The position numbers were made by a program, and so were the translations under genes. Of a stretch of DNA of 64,000 nucleotides, positions 17,319-27,472 are shown piece after piece. A model generated the notes under the pieces. The model was not told the DNA's origin. It searched no databases and was given only the letters and a program-made list of their open reading frames with translations. This DNA is from Massilia sp. MS-15 (GTDB lineage Bacteria > Pseudomonadota > Gammaproteobacteria > Burkholderiales > Burkholderiaceae_D), in the NCBI RefSeq assembly GCF_020176695.1, contig NZ_JAIWIA010000009.1:62001-126000 (forward strand). The letters run 5' to 3'. The number at the start of each line of letters is the position of its first letter. Position 1 is the stretch's first letter.

Positions 17319-20210
17319 TTAGAAGTTGTACTTCGCCGAGACGGTGAAGTAACGGCCGTATGGGTTGTGCAGGCCCGAGTTGTAACCCACGCCACCGATT
17401 GCGCCGTAACGCGGATCGTACGGTGCGGCTTCGTCGAACAGGTTCTGGATGTTGAAGGTCAGAGCCAGGTTCTTGATGCCGGTGTAGGTGTAACCCACGC
17501 CGACACGGACCCATTCCTTGACCGCGCAATCCGGGAACGCTGCCAGGTAGCCAGGAACGGCTGCGCTGGCGCTCGGGAAGTTGGCCGTGGTGCTGCTGTT
17601 CACAGCCGGAGCGTAGTGGCAGAACGCCGCCGGATAGGTACGGTCGGCGTCATACTTGCGACGCAGCGAGACCTGGCCGGTGTAGTTCAGGTTGGCACTG
17701 AACGCGTGGGCGCCACGGGTCAGCGATGCCGACATGTTGGTCTTCCAGCGCGGGATGTCCAGGCCGCTCGACAGGTTCCAGTCGATCAGGCCGGCGTTGT
17801 AGCCAGCGAGGTTGTGCTCGGTGTCGCCGTCGTGCTGCGCCAGGTAGTAACCGTGGGTGTAGGTCGAGGTCAGCTTGGCGCTGAAGTTACCCATCGAGCC
17901 CAGGTTCTTGCGGAAGGCCACGTCGATGTCGACGCCGCGGGTTTCCATTGCACCCTGGTTGGTCCATGGCAGGCGGACGGCCAGCAGCGGACCGGTACCC
18001 GGGATCGGGCGACCCTGTGCGTCACGCAGCAGGTTGTCCGGGTTGGTGTCGCGCACGACCAGGTCCGGGTTCTTGTCTTCGTTACGCAGGGCTTCGAATT
18101 CCGAACCCAGGGCCACTTCGTCGATCTTGCGGATCTTGAAGAAGTCCAGGCCGAAGTCCCAGTTGGTGGTCGGCGAGAACAGGATGCCGAACGAGTAGGA
18201 CTTCGAGGTTTCCGGACGCAGGTCCGGGTTCGCGCCACCGGTGCCCGATGCCGACTTGTTGCAGTCTGCTTCGGTCGCGCCTGGTTTCGGGGTCTTCTCG
18301 TCGGCTTCGCAACGACGCGGGTCATGCAGGCCCGAGACGAAGAACTGGGCGCCGCCCGGGGTCACCTGCGACAGTGCCGGAGCACGGAAGCCTTCGGCGT
18401 AGGTACCGCGGAATGCCAGGGTCTTGGTGGCGTTCCACTTGGCGCCGACCTTCGGCACGAAGTTGGCCTTCATGCCTTCGTACTTGTCCCAGCGGCCAGC
18501 CCAGTCCATCTCGAAGTTCTTGAAGAACGGGGTGCGGAACTCGATGAAGCCCGACTTGACGTCGCGCTCGCCGTCGATGATGGTGTTGGCCAGGCCGTAG
18601 ATGTTACCGGCTGCCAGTTCGGCGTCCGGGGTCATCTTCAGCGATTCGCGGCGGAATTCGGCGCCGACTGCCATGCCAATCTGGCCGCCCGGCAGGTTGC
18701 CGAAGGTGGTCGATGCCTTGGCGTCGACGTGGGCGATCTTCGAACGGTCGTCGCTGCGGGTGCTGCGGAACAGGGTCGGGTCAGCTGCCACCTGGGCGAT
18801 GGTGGCGCCCTGGTTGATCTTGTTCAGGGTCGGCAGGTACAGGCGGCCGTTGTAGCCGTCTTCCTTGCGTGCCTCGTTGTACAGGAAGGCGGTTTCCCAA
18901 TCCCAGTTGAAGTGCGAGCCCGACAGGCCGGTCAGGAAGCGGCCGGTCTGGTTGATGGTCTCGGTGCCGTTCGGCGCGTTCTCGAAGCGGTAGGCGAACG
19001 AAGCGCGCGCGTTCGGGAACGGATTGTCCGGGTGGCCGATCGGCAGGATGGTCTGGTACGACGGCGCCACGCCGCCCGAGGTGAAGTTGGTCACCGGGCC
19101 GGTGCTGATCGCGATCGGGGCCGCGGTGTAGCGGCGCTCGGTGCGGGCATAGGCCACTTCGGCGAAGGCGCGCACGTTGTCGCTGATCTTCAGGACGCCG
19201 CGGCTCAGGAAGCTGCCGTCTTCGCCTTCGCTGGTACCTTCCAGGTACGGCGTGGTGTCGAAGTTACAGAAGGTGCGGCCGAAAAACACGCTGTTGGTGG
19301 CGAAGCCCATCGCGGCGCTGCCGACGATCTGGCGGTCGGTCGGGCAGTTGTCCAGCGGGGTGCGGAAGCGCTCGGCGGCGTTGGCCTGGGTCGCGGTGAA
19401 CTGGCGCGAACCCGGGGTGGTTTCGCGGTAGAACAGCGGTGCGCGCGAGATGTTGCTGCCGTAGTTGGTCGCGTAGCGGTTCTGCAGGCGCTTGTATTCG
19501 TCGAACTTGATGTCGGTGACGTCCTTGCGCAGGGTGCGGTCGCGCTTCGACAGGTCAGCCGTGAAGAACACGTTGAAGCCGTCGGTCTCGACGTCGCCCA
19601 GGCCGGTGAAGAAGGTCACGCCCTTGCGTGCGAATTCGCCATCATCGTTGGCGCTCATGCGGGCGCTGATTTCCGAGCCGCGGAACGAGGACTTGGTGAT
19701 GAAGTTGATGACGCCGCCGATCGCGTCGGAGCCGTACACTGCCGATGCGCCGTCCTTCAGGATCTCGACGCGCTCGAGCGCGTTGATCGGGATCTGGTTC
19801 AGGTCATACAGGGTCGAATTGCCGTTGTTCGGGTCGGCATAGGCCGACGGCGCCATGCGGCGGCCGTTCAGCAGGATCAGGGTCGAGGTCGACGACAGGC
19901 CACGCAGCGACGCGGTCGAGACGCCGCGCGAGAAGCCGCCGTCGTTCGTGTCGATGTTGTTGTCGGTACCCATCGACGGCACCAGGCGGATCAGCTCGGT
20001 GACGGTGGCTGCGCCGGACTCGCGGATTTCCTTGGCGGTAATGGTCTGGATCGGCTGGGTGCCTTCCTTGTCCGTACGCTTCAGGTTCGAGCCCGTCACA
20101 TAGACGGTGGCCGGCGCTTCCGAAGCGGAATTTTGCGCCAGGGCGAACGGTGCGGCGCCAACTGCCAGGGCAACTGCGACGACACTGTGTTTCAAGAGTG
20201 GTTTATTCAC
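17319..20210 (-). CDS. TonB-dependent receptor 3
   Basis: A 963-residue outer-membrane receptor with signal peptide (MNKPLLKHSVVAVALAVGAA, cleavage near ALA-QNS), a TonB-box-like segment ATVYVTGSNLKR, a plug domain (VEILKDGASAVYGSDAIGGV) and a barrel that ends in Phe (YFTVSAKYNF). It differs clearly from the tandem pair at 9-15 kb and belongs to another subgroup of large receptors. Substrate unknown; large receptors of this kind in related bacteria often import peptides or oligosaccharides (inference). It is monocistronic: a terminator follows, and the gap terminator lies upstream. Confidence 0.93.
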   Translation of the reverse strand: MNKPLLKHSVVAVALAVGAAPFALAQNSASEAPATVYVTGSNLKRTDKEGTQPIQTITAKEIRESGAATVTELIRLVPSMGTDNNIDTNDGGFSRGVSTASLRGLSSTSTLILLNGRRMAPSAYADPNNGNSTLYDLNQIPINALERVEILKDGASAVYGSDAIGGVINFITKSSFRGSEISARMSANDDGEFARKGVTFFTGLGDVETDGFNVFFTADLSKRDRTLRKDVTDIKFDEYKRLQNRYATNYGSNISRAPLFYRETTPGSRQFTATQANAAERFRTPLDNCPTDRQIVGSAAMGFATNSVFFGRTFCNFDTTPYLEGTSEGEDGSFLSRGVLKISDNVRAFAEVAYARTERRYTAAPIAISTGPVTNFTSGGVAPSYQTILPIGHPDNPFPNARASFAYRFENAPNGTETINQTGRFLTGLSGSHFNWDWETAFLYNEARKEDGYNGRLYLPTLNKINQGATIAQVAADPTLFRSTRSDDRSKIAHVDAKASTTFGNLPGGQIGMAVGAEFRRESLKMTPDAELAAGNIYGLANTIIDGERDVKSGFIEFRTPFFKNFEMDWAGRWDKYEGMKANFVPKVGAKWNATKTLAFRGTYAEGFRAPALSQVTPGGAQFFVSGLHDPRRCEADEKTPKPGATEADCNKSASGTGGANPDLRPETSKSYSFGILFSPTTNWDFGLDFFKIRKIDEVALGSEFEALRNEDKNPDLVVRDTNPDNLLRDAQGRPIPGTGPLLAVRLPWTNQGAMETRGVDIDVAFRKNLGSMGNFSAKLTSTYTHGYYLAQHDGDTEHNLAGYNAGLIDWNLSSGLDIPRWKTNMSASLTRGAHAFSANLNYTGQVSLRRKYDADRTYPAAFCHYAPAVNSSTTANFPSASAAVPGYLAAFPDCAVKEWVRVGVGYTYTGIKNLALTFNIQNLFDEAAPYDPRYGAIGGVGYNSGLHNPYGRYFTVSAKYNF

Positions 20211-20555
20211 GTTTTCTCGTCCCTACGATTTTTAATATTTCTCAATGCAAACCATATGCACTTGGTGCATACAGAGGATTAGTCTCGCAGGAACTTGCAA
20301 CAAAGAAAACGATTTTCTTAAGGAATGACGAAAAAAACTTGATATCTGTTGTTTTTCCTCAACGCAGAATATTCTTCTGCATAAAGACCATATGACTATA
20401 CGAAAAACGCCCCTTTCGGGGCGTTTTGGCAAACTTCCGTATGTACGACCAGACATCAGGGTAAGCGCGGCCGATGCGCCTGCCGCCTGGCAGGCGTCAT
20501 CGGAAAACGGTCGTTCCTCAGGTCGTATCGCGCCCTTGCGGGCGCTACACCGGGC
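20211..20555. other. Intergenic region upstream of receptor 3 and downstream of gap
   Basis: A 345-base gap. Near the receptor start it is AT-rich and includes the palindrome TATGCAC-TTG-GTGCATA (20255-20271), a candidate operator whose half-site spacing does not fit NtrC. The terminator of gap lies at 20403-20428. Between 20430 and 20555 I see only short GC-rich hairpin-prone sequence. Confidence 0.5.
20403..20428 (-). terminator. Rho-independent terminator downstream of gap
   Basis: Stem AAAACGCCCC / GGGGCGTTTT with a TTTC loop, flanked by A and T runs, so it can work in both directions. It is about 130 bases after the gap stop. Confidence 0.8.
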
Positions 20556-21566
20556 TTACTTGGCGTTCATCAGGGCAACGGTGGTGTCCAGCATGCGGTT
20601 CGAGAAACCCCACTCATTGTCGTACCACGAACTGACCTTCACCAGGCGGCCCGAGACCTTGGTGAGAGTGGCATCGAAGTTCGACGAAGCCGGGTTGTGG
20701 TTGAAGTCCACCGAGACCAGCGGGTCGGTGTTGTAGGTCAGGATGCCTTTGAGGGCGCCTTCCGAAGCCGACTTCATGATCTGGTTGACTTCCTCGACCG
20801 TGGTGTCGCGCTTGGCGATGAAGGACAGGTCGACGATCGATACGTTGATGGTCGGCACGCGGATCGCGAAGCCGTCCAGCTTGCCGTTCAGTTCCGGCAG
20901 CACCAGGCCGACCGCGGCGGCGGCGCCGGTCTTGGTCGGGATCATCGACTGGGTGGCCGAACGGGCGCGGCGCAGGTCTTCGTGCATCACGTCGGTCAGC
21001 ACCTGGTCGTTGGTGTAGGCGTGCACGGTGGTCATCAGGCCGGTTTCCAGGCCGATGGCGTCGTGCAGCGGCTTGACCAGCGGGGCCAGGCAGTTGGTGG
21101 TGCAGGAAGCGTTCGAGATCACGGTGTCGGTGCTCTTCAATACATCCTGGTTGACGCCGTAGACGATGGTGGCGTCGACGTCCTTGCCGCCCGGTGCCGA
21201 AATGATGACTTTCTTGGCGCCGCCCTTCAGGTGGCTTGATGCCTTCTCTTTGGTGGTAAAGAAGCCGGTGCACTCGAGGACCACGTCCACCTGCAACTCG
21301 CCCCACGGGATCTCGGCCGGGTTACGCTGCGCGAACACGCGGATCTTGTCGCCGTTGACGATCATGTTGTCGCCCTCGACCGTCACAGTGCCCGGGAACT
21401 TGCCGTGCGCGGTGTCGTAGCGGGTCAGGTGGGCGTTCGATTCAGCGTTGCCGAGATCGTTGATCGCCACGATCTGGATGTCTTGTTTCTTGCCGCCTTC
21501 GTAGAAGGCGCGCAGGATGTTGCGGCCGATGCGGCCATACCCGTTGATTGCAACTTTGATCGTCAT
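20556..21566 (-). CDS. gap: Glyceraldehyde-3-phosphate dehydrogenase
   Basis: A 336-residue glycolytic enzyme converting glyceraldehyde 3-phosphate to 1,3-bisphosphoglycerate with NAD+. The NAD-binding start ([16 protein letters not shown]), catalytic C155 in [13 protein letters not shown] and H182 in [10 protein letters not shown] are all present, with the C-terminal [12 protein letters not shown] signature. GGAG lies 8 bases before the ATG. It follows tkt on the same strand with an 81-base gap, the classical tkt-gap arrangement of Calvin/pentose-phosphate gene sets in betaproteobacteria. Confidence 0.97.
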   Translation of the reverse strand: MTIKVAINGYGRIGRNILRAFYEGGKKQDIQIVAINDLGNAESNAHLTRYDTAHGKFPGTVTVEGDNMIVNGDKIRVFAQRNPAEIPWGELQVDVVLECTGFFTTKEKASSHLKGGAKKVIISAPGGKDVDATIVYGVNQDVLKSTDTVISNASCTTNCLAPLVKPLHDAIGLETGLMTTVHAYTNDQVLTDVMHEDLRRARSATQSMIPTKTGAAAAVGLVLPELNGKLDGFAIRVPTINVSIVDLSFIAKRDTTVEEVNQIMKSASEGALKGILTYNTDPLVSVDFNHNPASSNFDATLTKVSGRLVKVSSWYDNEWGFSNRMLDTTVALMNAK

Positions 21567-21610
21567 TGCTTAGCTCCTGATTAGAAAAAAACTTTTTTCA
21601 TGCCGCGAAT

Positions 21611-21638
21611 GCAAAACGGGCCGCCCCAGGGCAGCCCG
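21611..21638 (-). terminator. Possible terminator or attenuator between tkt and gap
   Basis: A hairpin CGGGC-x-GCCC / GGGC-x-GCCCG with one internal mismatch lies 10 bases after the tkt stop, and is followed on the minus strand by GTTTTGC. The T-run is short, so partial read-through into gap is likely. A second inverted repeat, GAAAAAA-AC-TTTTTTC, is at about 21584-21599. Confidence 0.45.
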
Positions 21639-21647
21639 CGAGAACCC

Positions 21648-23645
21648 TTACGCCCCGATCACGCCCTTGGCCTTGGCCACGACGTTCTCGACGGTGAAGC
21701 CGAAGTGCTTGAACAGCACCGGCGCCGGCGCCGATTCGCCGAAGGTGTCGATGCCGACTACCGCGCCGTCCAGGCCCACGTACTTGTACCAGAAGTCGGT
21801 CACGCCAGCCTCGATGGCGACGCGCGGAATCCCGCGCGGGAGGACGCTTGCCTTGTAGCTCGCCGCCTGGCGCTCGAACACGTCGGTGGACGGCATCGAG
21901 ACCACGCGTGCGGCGATGCCCTCGCCTGCCAGCGCATCGGCGGCCTTCATGGCCAGTTCGACTTCCGAACCGGTGGCGATCAGGATGACTTTCGGCTCAA
22001 GCGCGTCGCGCAGCACGTAGCCGCCCTTGGCGATGTCGGCGACCGTCGCGGCCTCGCGCTCCATGAACGGCAGGTTCTGGCGCGAAAAGATCAGGGTCGA
22101 TGGGCCGTCCTTGCGCTGCACTGCCGCGCCCCAGGCCACCATCGACTCGACGGTGTCGCATGGACGCCAGTTGTCCAGGTTCGGGATCAGGCGCAGCGAC
22201 GAGACGTGCTCGATCGACTGGTGGGTCGGGCCGTCTTCGCCCAGGCCGATCGAGTCGTGGGTGAACACGAACAGCGAGCGGATCTTCATCAGCGCCGCCA
22301 TCCGCAGGGCGTTGCGGCTGTAGTCCGAGAAGGTCAGGAAGGTCGCGCCGAAGGGGATGAAGCCGCCGTGCAGGGCGACGCCGTTCTGGATCGCGGCCAT
22401 GCCGAATTCGCGCACGCCGTAATTGATGTGGTTGCCCGGGATGCCCGAGCGCACCGCCACCGATTCCTTCCAGTTGGTCAGGTTCGAGCCGGTCAGGTCG
22501 GCCGAGCCGCCGAGGAATTCCGGCAGGGTCGCGGCCAGGGCCTGGATCGCGTTCTGCGAGGCTTTGCGGGTGGCGATGGTTTCTTTCTTGTCGACGCAGG
22601 AAGCGATGGCGGCGTTCAGCACTTCGTCGAAATTGCCCGGCAGCTCGCCCTTCATGCGGCGCTCGAATTCGGCAGCCAGCTCAGGGTGGGCGCCGCGGTA
22701 CTCGGCGAACTTGGCGTTCCACTCGTTCTCATACTGCGCGCCGCGTGCCTTCGCGTCCCAGGCTGCGTAGATCTCGCCCGGGATGTCGAACGGGATCGGA
22801 TCCCACAGCAGGTGCTGGCGCACGGCCGCGATTTCCTTGTCGCCCAGCGGGGCGCCGTGGACTTTATCGCCGCCTTCCAGGTTCGGGGCGCCCTTGCCGA
22901 TGATGGTCTTGCAGCAGATCAGGGTCGGACGGTCCGACTGTTTCGCCTGCTCGATTGCAGCGGACACGTCGGCGACGCTGTGGCCGTCGATCTGGCCGAT
23001 CACGTTCCAGCCGTAGGCTTCGAAGCGCTTTCGGGTGTCGTCGGTGAACCAGCCTTCCACGCGGCCGTCGATCGAGATGCCGTTGTCGTCGTACAGCCAG
23101 ATCAGCTTGTTCAGGCGCAGGGTGCCGGCCAGCGAGGCCACTTCGTGCGAGATGCCTTCCATCAGGCAGCCGTCGCCCAGGAAGGCGTAGGTGTAGTGAT
23201 CCACCACGTCGTAGCCCGGACGGTTGAATTCATAGCCCAGCAGCCATTCGGCCAGCGCCATGCCGACCGAATTCGCAATGCCCTGGCCCAACGGGCCGGT
23301 GGTGGTTTCCACGCCCGGAGTGATGCCCACTTCCGGGTGGCCGGCGGTCTTCGAGTGCAGCTGGCGGAAGTCGCGCAGGTCGTCCATCGACAGGTCGTAG
23401 CCGGCCAGGTGCAGCATCGCGTAGTGCAGCATCGAGCCGTGGCCGTTCGAGAGCAGGAAACGGTCACGGTTGAACCAGCCCGGATTGGCCGGGTTGTGGC
23501 GGTAGTGCTTGTCCCACAGCGCGACGCCGATCTCGGCCATGCCCATCGGCATGCCCGGGTGGCCGGAGTTGGCTTTCTGGACAGCGTCCATCGCCAGCGC
23601 GCGGATCGCGTTGGCCATCAGGGTGGTGGTTTGCGTAGATTTCAT
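21648..23645 (-). CDS. tkt: Transketolase
   Basis: A 665-residue thiamine-diphosphate enzyme of the pentose phosphate pathway that moves two-carbon units between sugar phosphates. Visible features are the N-terminal [16 protein letters not shown], the ThDP/metal motif beginning [18 protein letters not shown] and running to the DDN of [14 protein letters not shown], and the C-terminal pyrimidine-domain sequence [18 protein letters not shown]. The start [20 protein letters not shown] at 23645 is typical; the frame is open upstream but that sequence does not look coding and crosses the promoter region shared with rsmE. There is no clear ribosome binding site. It is followed by gap. Confidence 0.96.
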   Translation of the reverse strand: MKSTQTTTLMANAIRALAMDAVQKANSGHPGMPMGMAEIGVALWDKHYRHNPANPGWFNRDRFLLSNGHGSMLHYAMLHLAGYDLSMDDLRDFRQLHSKTAGHPEVGITPGVETTTGPLGQGIANSVGMALAEWLLGYEFNRPGYDVVDHYTYAFLGDGCLMEGISHEVASLAGTLRLNKLIWLYDDNGISIDGRVEGWFTDDTRKRFEAYGWNVIGQIDGHSVADVSAAIEQAKQSDRPTLICCKTIIGKGAPNLEGGDKVHGAPLGDKEIAAVRQHLLWDPIPFDIPGEIYAAWDAKARGAQYENEWNAKFAEYRGAHPELAAEFERRMKGELPGNFDEVLNAAIASCVDKKETIATRKASQNAIQALAATLPEFLGGSADLTGSNLTNWKESVAVRSGIPGNHINYGVREFGMAAIQNGVALHGGFIPFGATFLTFSDYSRNALRMAALMKIRSLFVFTHDSIGLGEDGPTHQSIEHVSSLRLIPNLDNWRPCDTVESMVAWGAAVQRKDGPSTLIFSRQNLPFMEREAATVADIAKGGYVLRDALEPKVILIATGSEVELAMKAADALAGEGIAARVVSMPSTDVFERQAASYKASVLPRGIPRVAIEAGVTDFWYKYVGLDGAVVGIDTFGESAPAPVLFKHFGFTVENVVAKAKGVIGA

Positions 23646-23766
23646 GGAGATACGAAGGTCTGGATTGGAAAACGGTGGCGTGCAGCTGGCCGTAACCCTG
23701 TATTTTAGCAGACCAGCGTGCTGCCCTATTAAAATGCAGTCCTGTTTACTCGCCAGAAAGCACCGC

Positions 23767-24492
23767 ATGCCCCGTTTCTACTGTCCACAGCCGCTCGTCG
23801 TGGGCGCCGCCGTCGCGCTGCCGGAAGCCGTTGCCCATCACTTGCACGTGCTGCGTCTGCAGCCGGGGGAGGCCCTGGTCCTGTTCAATGGCGAAGGCGG
23901 CCAGGCCCGCGCCACCCTGCTTGAAGTCGCCAAGCGGCGCGCCAGCGCGCAGGTCGAGGCACTGGAAGACGTCGAGGCCGAACTGCCCTATGCCGTCACG
24001 CTGGCCCAGGGCTTGCCCGAAGGGAGCAAGATGGACTGGATCATCGAAAAAGCGGTGGAACTGGGCGTGGCCGCGGTCCAGCCGCTGGCGGCGCAGCGCA
24101 GCGTGGTGCGGCTGTCGGGCGAGCGCGCGGAAAAACGCCAGGCCCACTGGCAGGGCGTGATCGAGGCCGCCTCCGAGCAGTGCGGCCGCAACCGGCTGGC
24201 CCGGCTGCATCCGCTGCAGGAAGTCGGCCGCTGGCTGGCGGCGCCCTGCCCCACCGCGCGCATCCTGCTCAGTCCGCGCGGCGAGCGCTCGCTGGCGGCG
24301 TGGGCCAGGGAAAACGGTCCGCAGGACCTGAGCCTGATGGTGGGCCCGGAAGGCGGTTTCAGCCGTGAAGAAGAAGATGCGGCGATCGCCGCCGGGGCGC
24401 TGGCACTGACGGTTGGTCCGCGCGTGCTGCGTACCGAGACGGCGGCGCTGGCGGCGCTGGCCATGCTCGGCGGCCTCTGGGACGGCATGTAA
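23767..24492 (+). CDS. rsmE: 16S rRNA (uracil-1498-N3)-methyltransferase
   Basis: A 241-residue SPOUT-fold methyltransferase that modifies U1498 of 16S rRNA. Family landmarks are the PUA-like N-terminus ([10 protein letters not shown], then [20 protein letters not shown]), [14 protein letters not shown], and the knot-forming C-terminal tract [17 protein letters not shown] and [16 protein letters not shown]. It is divergent from tkt. A TTACC-N4-GGTAA inverted repeat follows the stop. Confidence 0.93.
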   Translation: MPRFYCPQPLVVGAAVALPEAVAHHLHVLRLQPGEALVLFNGEGGQARATLLEVAKRRASAQVEALEDVEAELPYAVTLAQGLPEGSKMDWIIEKAVELGVAAVQPLAAQRSVVRLSGERAEKRQAHWQGVIEAASEQCGRNRLARLHPLQEVGRWLAAPCPTARILLSPRGERSLAAWARENGPQDLSLMVGPEGGFSREEEDAAIAAGALALTVGPRVLRTETAALAALAMLGGLWDGM

Positions 24493-24504
24493 TTCTTACC
24501 AAAC

Positions 24505-24547
24505 GGTAAAAAAGAAACCCCGCAGCAGGTCGCCCTGCTGCGGGGTT
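24505..24547 (-). terminator. Rho-independent terminator between rsmE and receptor 4
   Basis: A 14-base stem AACCCCGCAGCAGG / CCTGCTGCGGGGTT with a 4-base loop (24516-24547). On the minus strand it is followed by TTCTTTTTT, so it mainly terminates receptor 4; it may also act on rsmE. Confidence 0.88.
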
Positions 24548-24592
24548 GTGTTCGTCGGGACGACGGCATCGCTGCCGCCGCCCTGTCAAACA

Positions 24593-27472
24593 TTAGAACG
24601 CGTAGGTCAGGCCCAGGCTGTAGAAGCGGCCCACAGCGCCCGGCTGGTGCAGCGAGGCGTTGTACGAAGTCGACGCGCCGGCGTTACCGTAGGTAGCGAC
24701 GTCGATCGGCGCCTGCCTGTCGAACAGGTTCAGGACCGCTGCACGCAGGGTCAGGTTCGGGGTCAGCTTGTACTGCAGGTTCAGGTTCGTCGTGGTGAAC
24801 GAAGGAACGGTGCAGTAGTTCGCCGGCTGGACCAGGCCCGAGAAGTAGGCACGGCCGCCGACGTGTTCGCCGGTGGTGGCGCAGTCGGTCTCGCCCAGTG
24901 CCGGGTCGATGGTCGAGAAGCCGCTCGTGTAGTTCACGGTGGCGGTCACGTCCAGCGGGCCACGGTTGTAGCCGAGGGTGAACTGTGCACGGTCTTTCGG
25001 GTTACCGGTTGCGCCGCCGACCGACGACGGGCCCTGGGTGCCGGCCAGCTGGATGCGCTCGCCGCCGATGATGTTCTCGTAACCGAAGGTATGCGCCGCC
25101 GACAGGGCTGCCGAGACGGTGCCGCCATCGTTGGCCAGGCGCCAGCGGTAGCGCACGTCCGCTTCGATGCCGTGGGTTTCGGTGCCGCCCGCGTTGATGT
25201 ACGGCGACAGGCCGTACAGGATCGGGCCGACCGACGGCACGCCGACGGTGGTGGTGGTGCCGTTGCCGGTCGCGATGTCGATCGGCGCTGCCGGACCACG
25301 GACCCAGGTCGGGACGAAGTTCGGGTCGTTACCTGCCTGGGTCACGACCAGGTTGTTGATCCTGATCTTGTAGTAGTCCAGGGTCATGTTCAGGCCGCGC
25401 ATCGGTTCATAGATCAGGCCCAGGGTATAGGACTTCGACTTCTCAGGCTGCAGGTCCGGGTTGGTGGTCTGGACGTACGGCGGAGCGAAGCCGCAAGCCG
25501 ATGGCACGTTGCCGGCGGTGGTACGGCTGCCGTTGGCGCACAGGATCGGGTCGTTGATCGCGTTGAAGGTGAAGAACGAACCTGCGTTGCCCACTTCAGC
25601 CGGGTTCGGCGCGCGGAAGCCACGTGCGAAGGTACCGCGGATACCGAAGTTCTGCACCGGGGTCCACTTGAAGTTGGCCGCCGGGGTGAACGAGTTGCCG
25701 TAGGTGTCGTAGTGGTCGTAGCGGCTCGAGAGGCTGACTTCGACGTTCTTGACCGGGGTCGCGCGCAACTCGGCGAAGATTGCCTGGTTGGTCTCGTCGC
25801 CGATGGTGAAGGCCGAGGTGTTGGCCACGGCGCCAATCGCGGTCAGCGAGGATGCCGGTGCGTTCTGCTCGCGCTTGTGCCAGTGGTAGCCGGCTGCGAA
25901 GGCCAGCGGACCCGCGCCGAACGACGGCAGGATTTCACGCGAACCGACCAGGTCGATGTAGTTCAGGGTCGATTCCAGGGTGTTGCTGAAGCGTGGCGAG
26001 ACAGCGTCGACCAGGGTCGGCGAGTTGCCACCCAGGACGTTCCAGGAACCGTTGTTGATCGCGTTGTACAGGTTGCGGCGGTTGATGTAGCCGCTGTAGT
26101 TCGCGTCAACCTTGACTTTGGTCATGCCGGCTGCGGCCTGCACGTCCCAGCCCATGGCGCTACCGGTCAGGTCGGCCGAGATGCGGGTGGTGGTCGACTT
26201 GTTGTTGGTGGTCAGGTTGGGATCGATGTCCGGAATGTAGCCATACAGGCGAGCATTGTTCGGGAACGGGTTGGTGACGCCGGCGCCGACGCGTGCGCCC
26301 GGAGCGAACAGGGTGCTCGGGATGTTGTTGACGCGGGTGACCAGCACGCCGTTGTTCAGGGTGGTGACACCGTTGAACGAAGTCGGGCTGTAGGCCTGCG
26401 GGGTGGCGCCGCGGTTGTTGGTGCTTTCACGCTGGAACATGGACGCCTTCAGCGCCAGTTCCCAGTTGTCGTTCAGCTTCTTGGTCATGCCAACCAGCAG
26501 GTTGACGTTCTCGGTTTCCGGCTGGATAAAGCCGAAAGTATCGCGCACGGCGCACTGGCCGGCGCGGTAGGCGGTGTAGTTGCACTTCGACGGATCCAGG
26601 AACACGAAGTTGGCCGGATTGTCCACGCCGCCCGCGCCCGACGGGTTGTACAGGAACGGGCTGTTGGTCGGGGTCAGGTAGTTGTTCAGGTTGGTCGGCA
26701 CACCCAGGGTGATGTTGTTGCCGCCGCGCGAACGCCAGTCGCGGTTCGCGTATTCGAAGTTGTCGCGCTCGGCAACCTTGATCGCGCCCTGCTTGCGGGT
26801 TTCAATGGTGAAGAAGGCGTTGTAGCCGTCGGCGTCGAGGTCGCCGATGCCCGAGCTGATCGAGGCGCGCTTGGTCTTGCCGCCACCGTGCTGGGTGTCG
26901 CCGTATTCGGCGGCCAGGCGGGTGCCGGTCAGGTTCTTCTTCAGCTTGATGTTGATCACGCCGGCGATCGCGTCCGAGCCGTACAGCGACGATGCGCCGG
27001 ACTTCAGGACTTCGATCGATTCGATGGCGTCGAAGGGGATCGAGGACACGTCGACGAACTGGCGCTGGGCGTCGTCCGACAGCGGGTAGCCGGCCATGCG
27101 GTGGCCGTCGATCAGGACCAGGGTCGCGCCCACGGTCAGGCCGCGCAGCGAGATGCCCGATGCGCCGTTCGCGAATGCGCCGGCGAAGCCGGTGCCGAGG
27201 GTACCTGCACCGTTGGAGGCCAGGTCGGTCAGCAGTTCAGCCACCGAGGTCTTGCCGCTCTTCTGGATGTCGGCCGAGGTCAGCACCTGCACCGGGGTCG
27301 GGGTTTCCGTGTTGGCGCGGCTGATCAGCGAGCCGGTCACGACCACGCGCTGCGGGGTCGAGCCGCCTGCGGCTTCGGTCGTCTGTGCAAAGGCCGGCGC
27401 ACTACCGGCCAGGGCGCCGCTGGCGAGCGCGCAAGCAACTGCGAACGGCAGCGACTTCAATTTGAACGTCAT
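24593..27472 (-). CDS. TonB-dependent receptor 4
   Basis: A 959-residue outer-membrane receptor with signal peptide (MTFKLKSLPFAVACALASG..., cleavage near AFA-QTT), a TonB-box-like segment QRVVVTGSLISR, a plug domain (IEVLKSGASSLYGSDAIAGV) and a barrel ending in Phe (FYSLGLTYAF). AGAAGGAG stands 7 bases before the ATG. It is monocistronic, with a long (about 740-base) region upstream. Substrate unknown. Sequence segments such as SNGAGTLGTGFAGAFANGAS differ from the three other receptors, so it probably has a separate ligand. Confidence 0.93.
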   Translation of the reverse strand: MTFKLKSLPFAVACALASGALAGSAPAFAQTTEAAGGSTPQRVVVTGSLISRANTETPTPVQVLTSADIQKSGKTSVAELLTDLASNGAGTLGTGFAGAFANGASGISLRGLTVGATLVLIDGHRMAGYPLSDDAQRQFVDVSSIPFDAIESIEVLKSGASSLYGSDAIAGVINIKLKKNLTGTRLAAEYGDTQHGGGKTKRASISSGIGDLDADGYNAFFTIETRKQGAIKVAERDNFEYANRDWRSRGGNNITLGVPTNLNNYLTPTNSPFLYNPSGAGGVDNPANFVFLDPSKCNYTAYRAGQCAVRDTFGFIQPETENVNLLVGMTKKLNDNWELALKASMFQRESTNNRGATPQAYSPTSFNGVTTLNNGVLVTRVNNIPSTLFAPGARVGAGVTNPFPNNARLYGYIPDIDPNLTTNNKSTTTRISADLTGSAMGWDVQAAAGMTKVKVDANYSGYINRRNLYNAINNGSWNVLGGNSPTLVDAVSPRFSNTLESTLNYIDLVGSREILPSFGAGPLAFAAGYHWHKREQNAPASSLTAIGAVANTSAFTIGDETNQAIFAELRATPVKNVEVSLSSRYDHYDTYGNSFTPAANFKWTPVQNFGIRGTFARGFRAPNPAEVGNAGSFFTFNAINDPILCANGSRTTAGNVPSACGFAPPYVQTTNPDLQPEKSKSYTLGLIYEPMRGLNMTLDYYKIRINNLVVTQAGNDPNFVPTWVRGPAAPIDIATGNGTTTTVGVPSVGPILYGLSPYINAGGTETHGIEADVRYRWRLANDGGTVSAALSAAHTFGYENIIGGERIQLAGTQGPSSVGGATGNPKDRAQFTLGYNRGPLDVTATVNYTSGFSTIDPALGETDCATTGEHVGGRAYFSGLVQPANYCTVPSFTTTNLNLQYKLTPNLTLRAAVLNLFDRQAPIDVATYGNAGASTSYNASLHQPGAVGRFYSLGLTYAF

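Noticed and set aside
20255-20271. NtrC box upstream of receptor 3
   Set aside because: Half-sites are TGCAC/GTGCA but the spacing is 4 bases too short for NtrC.
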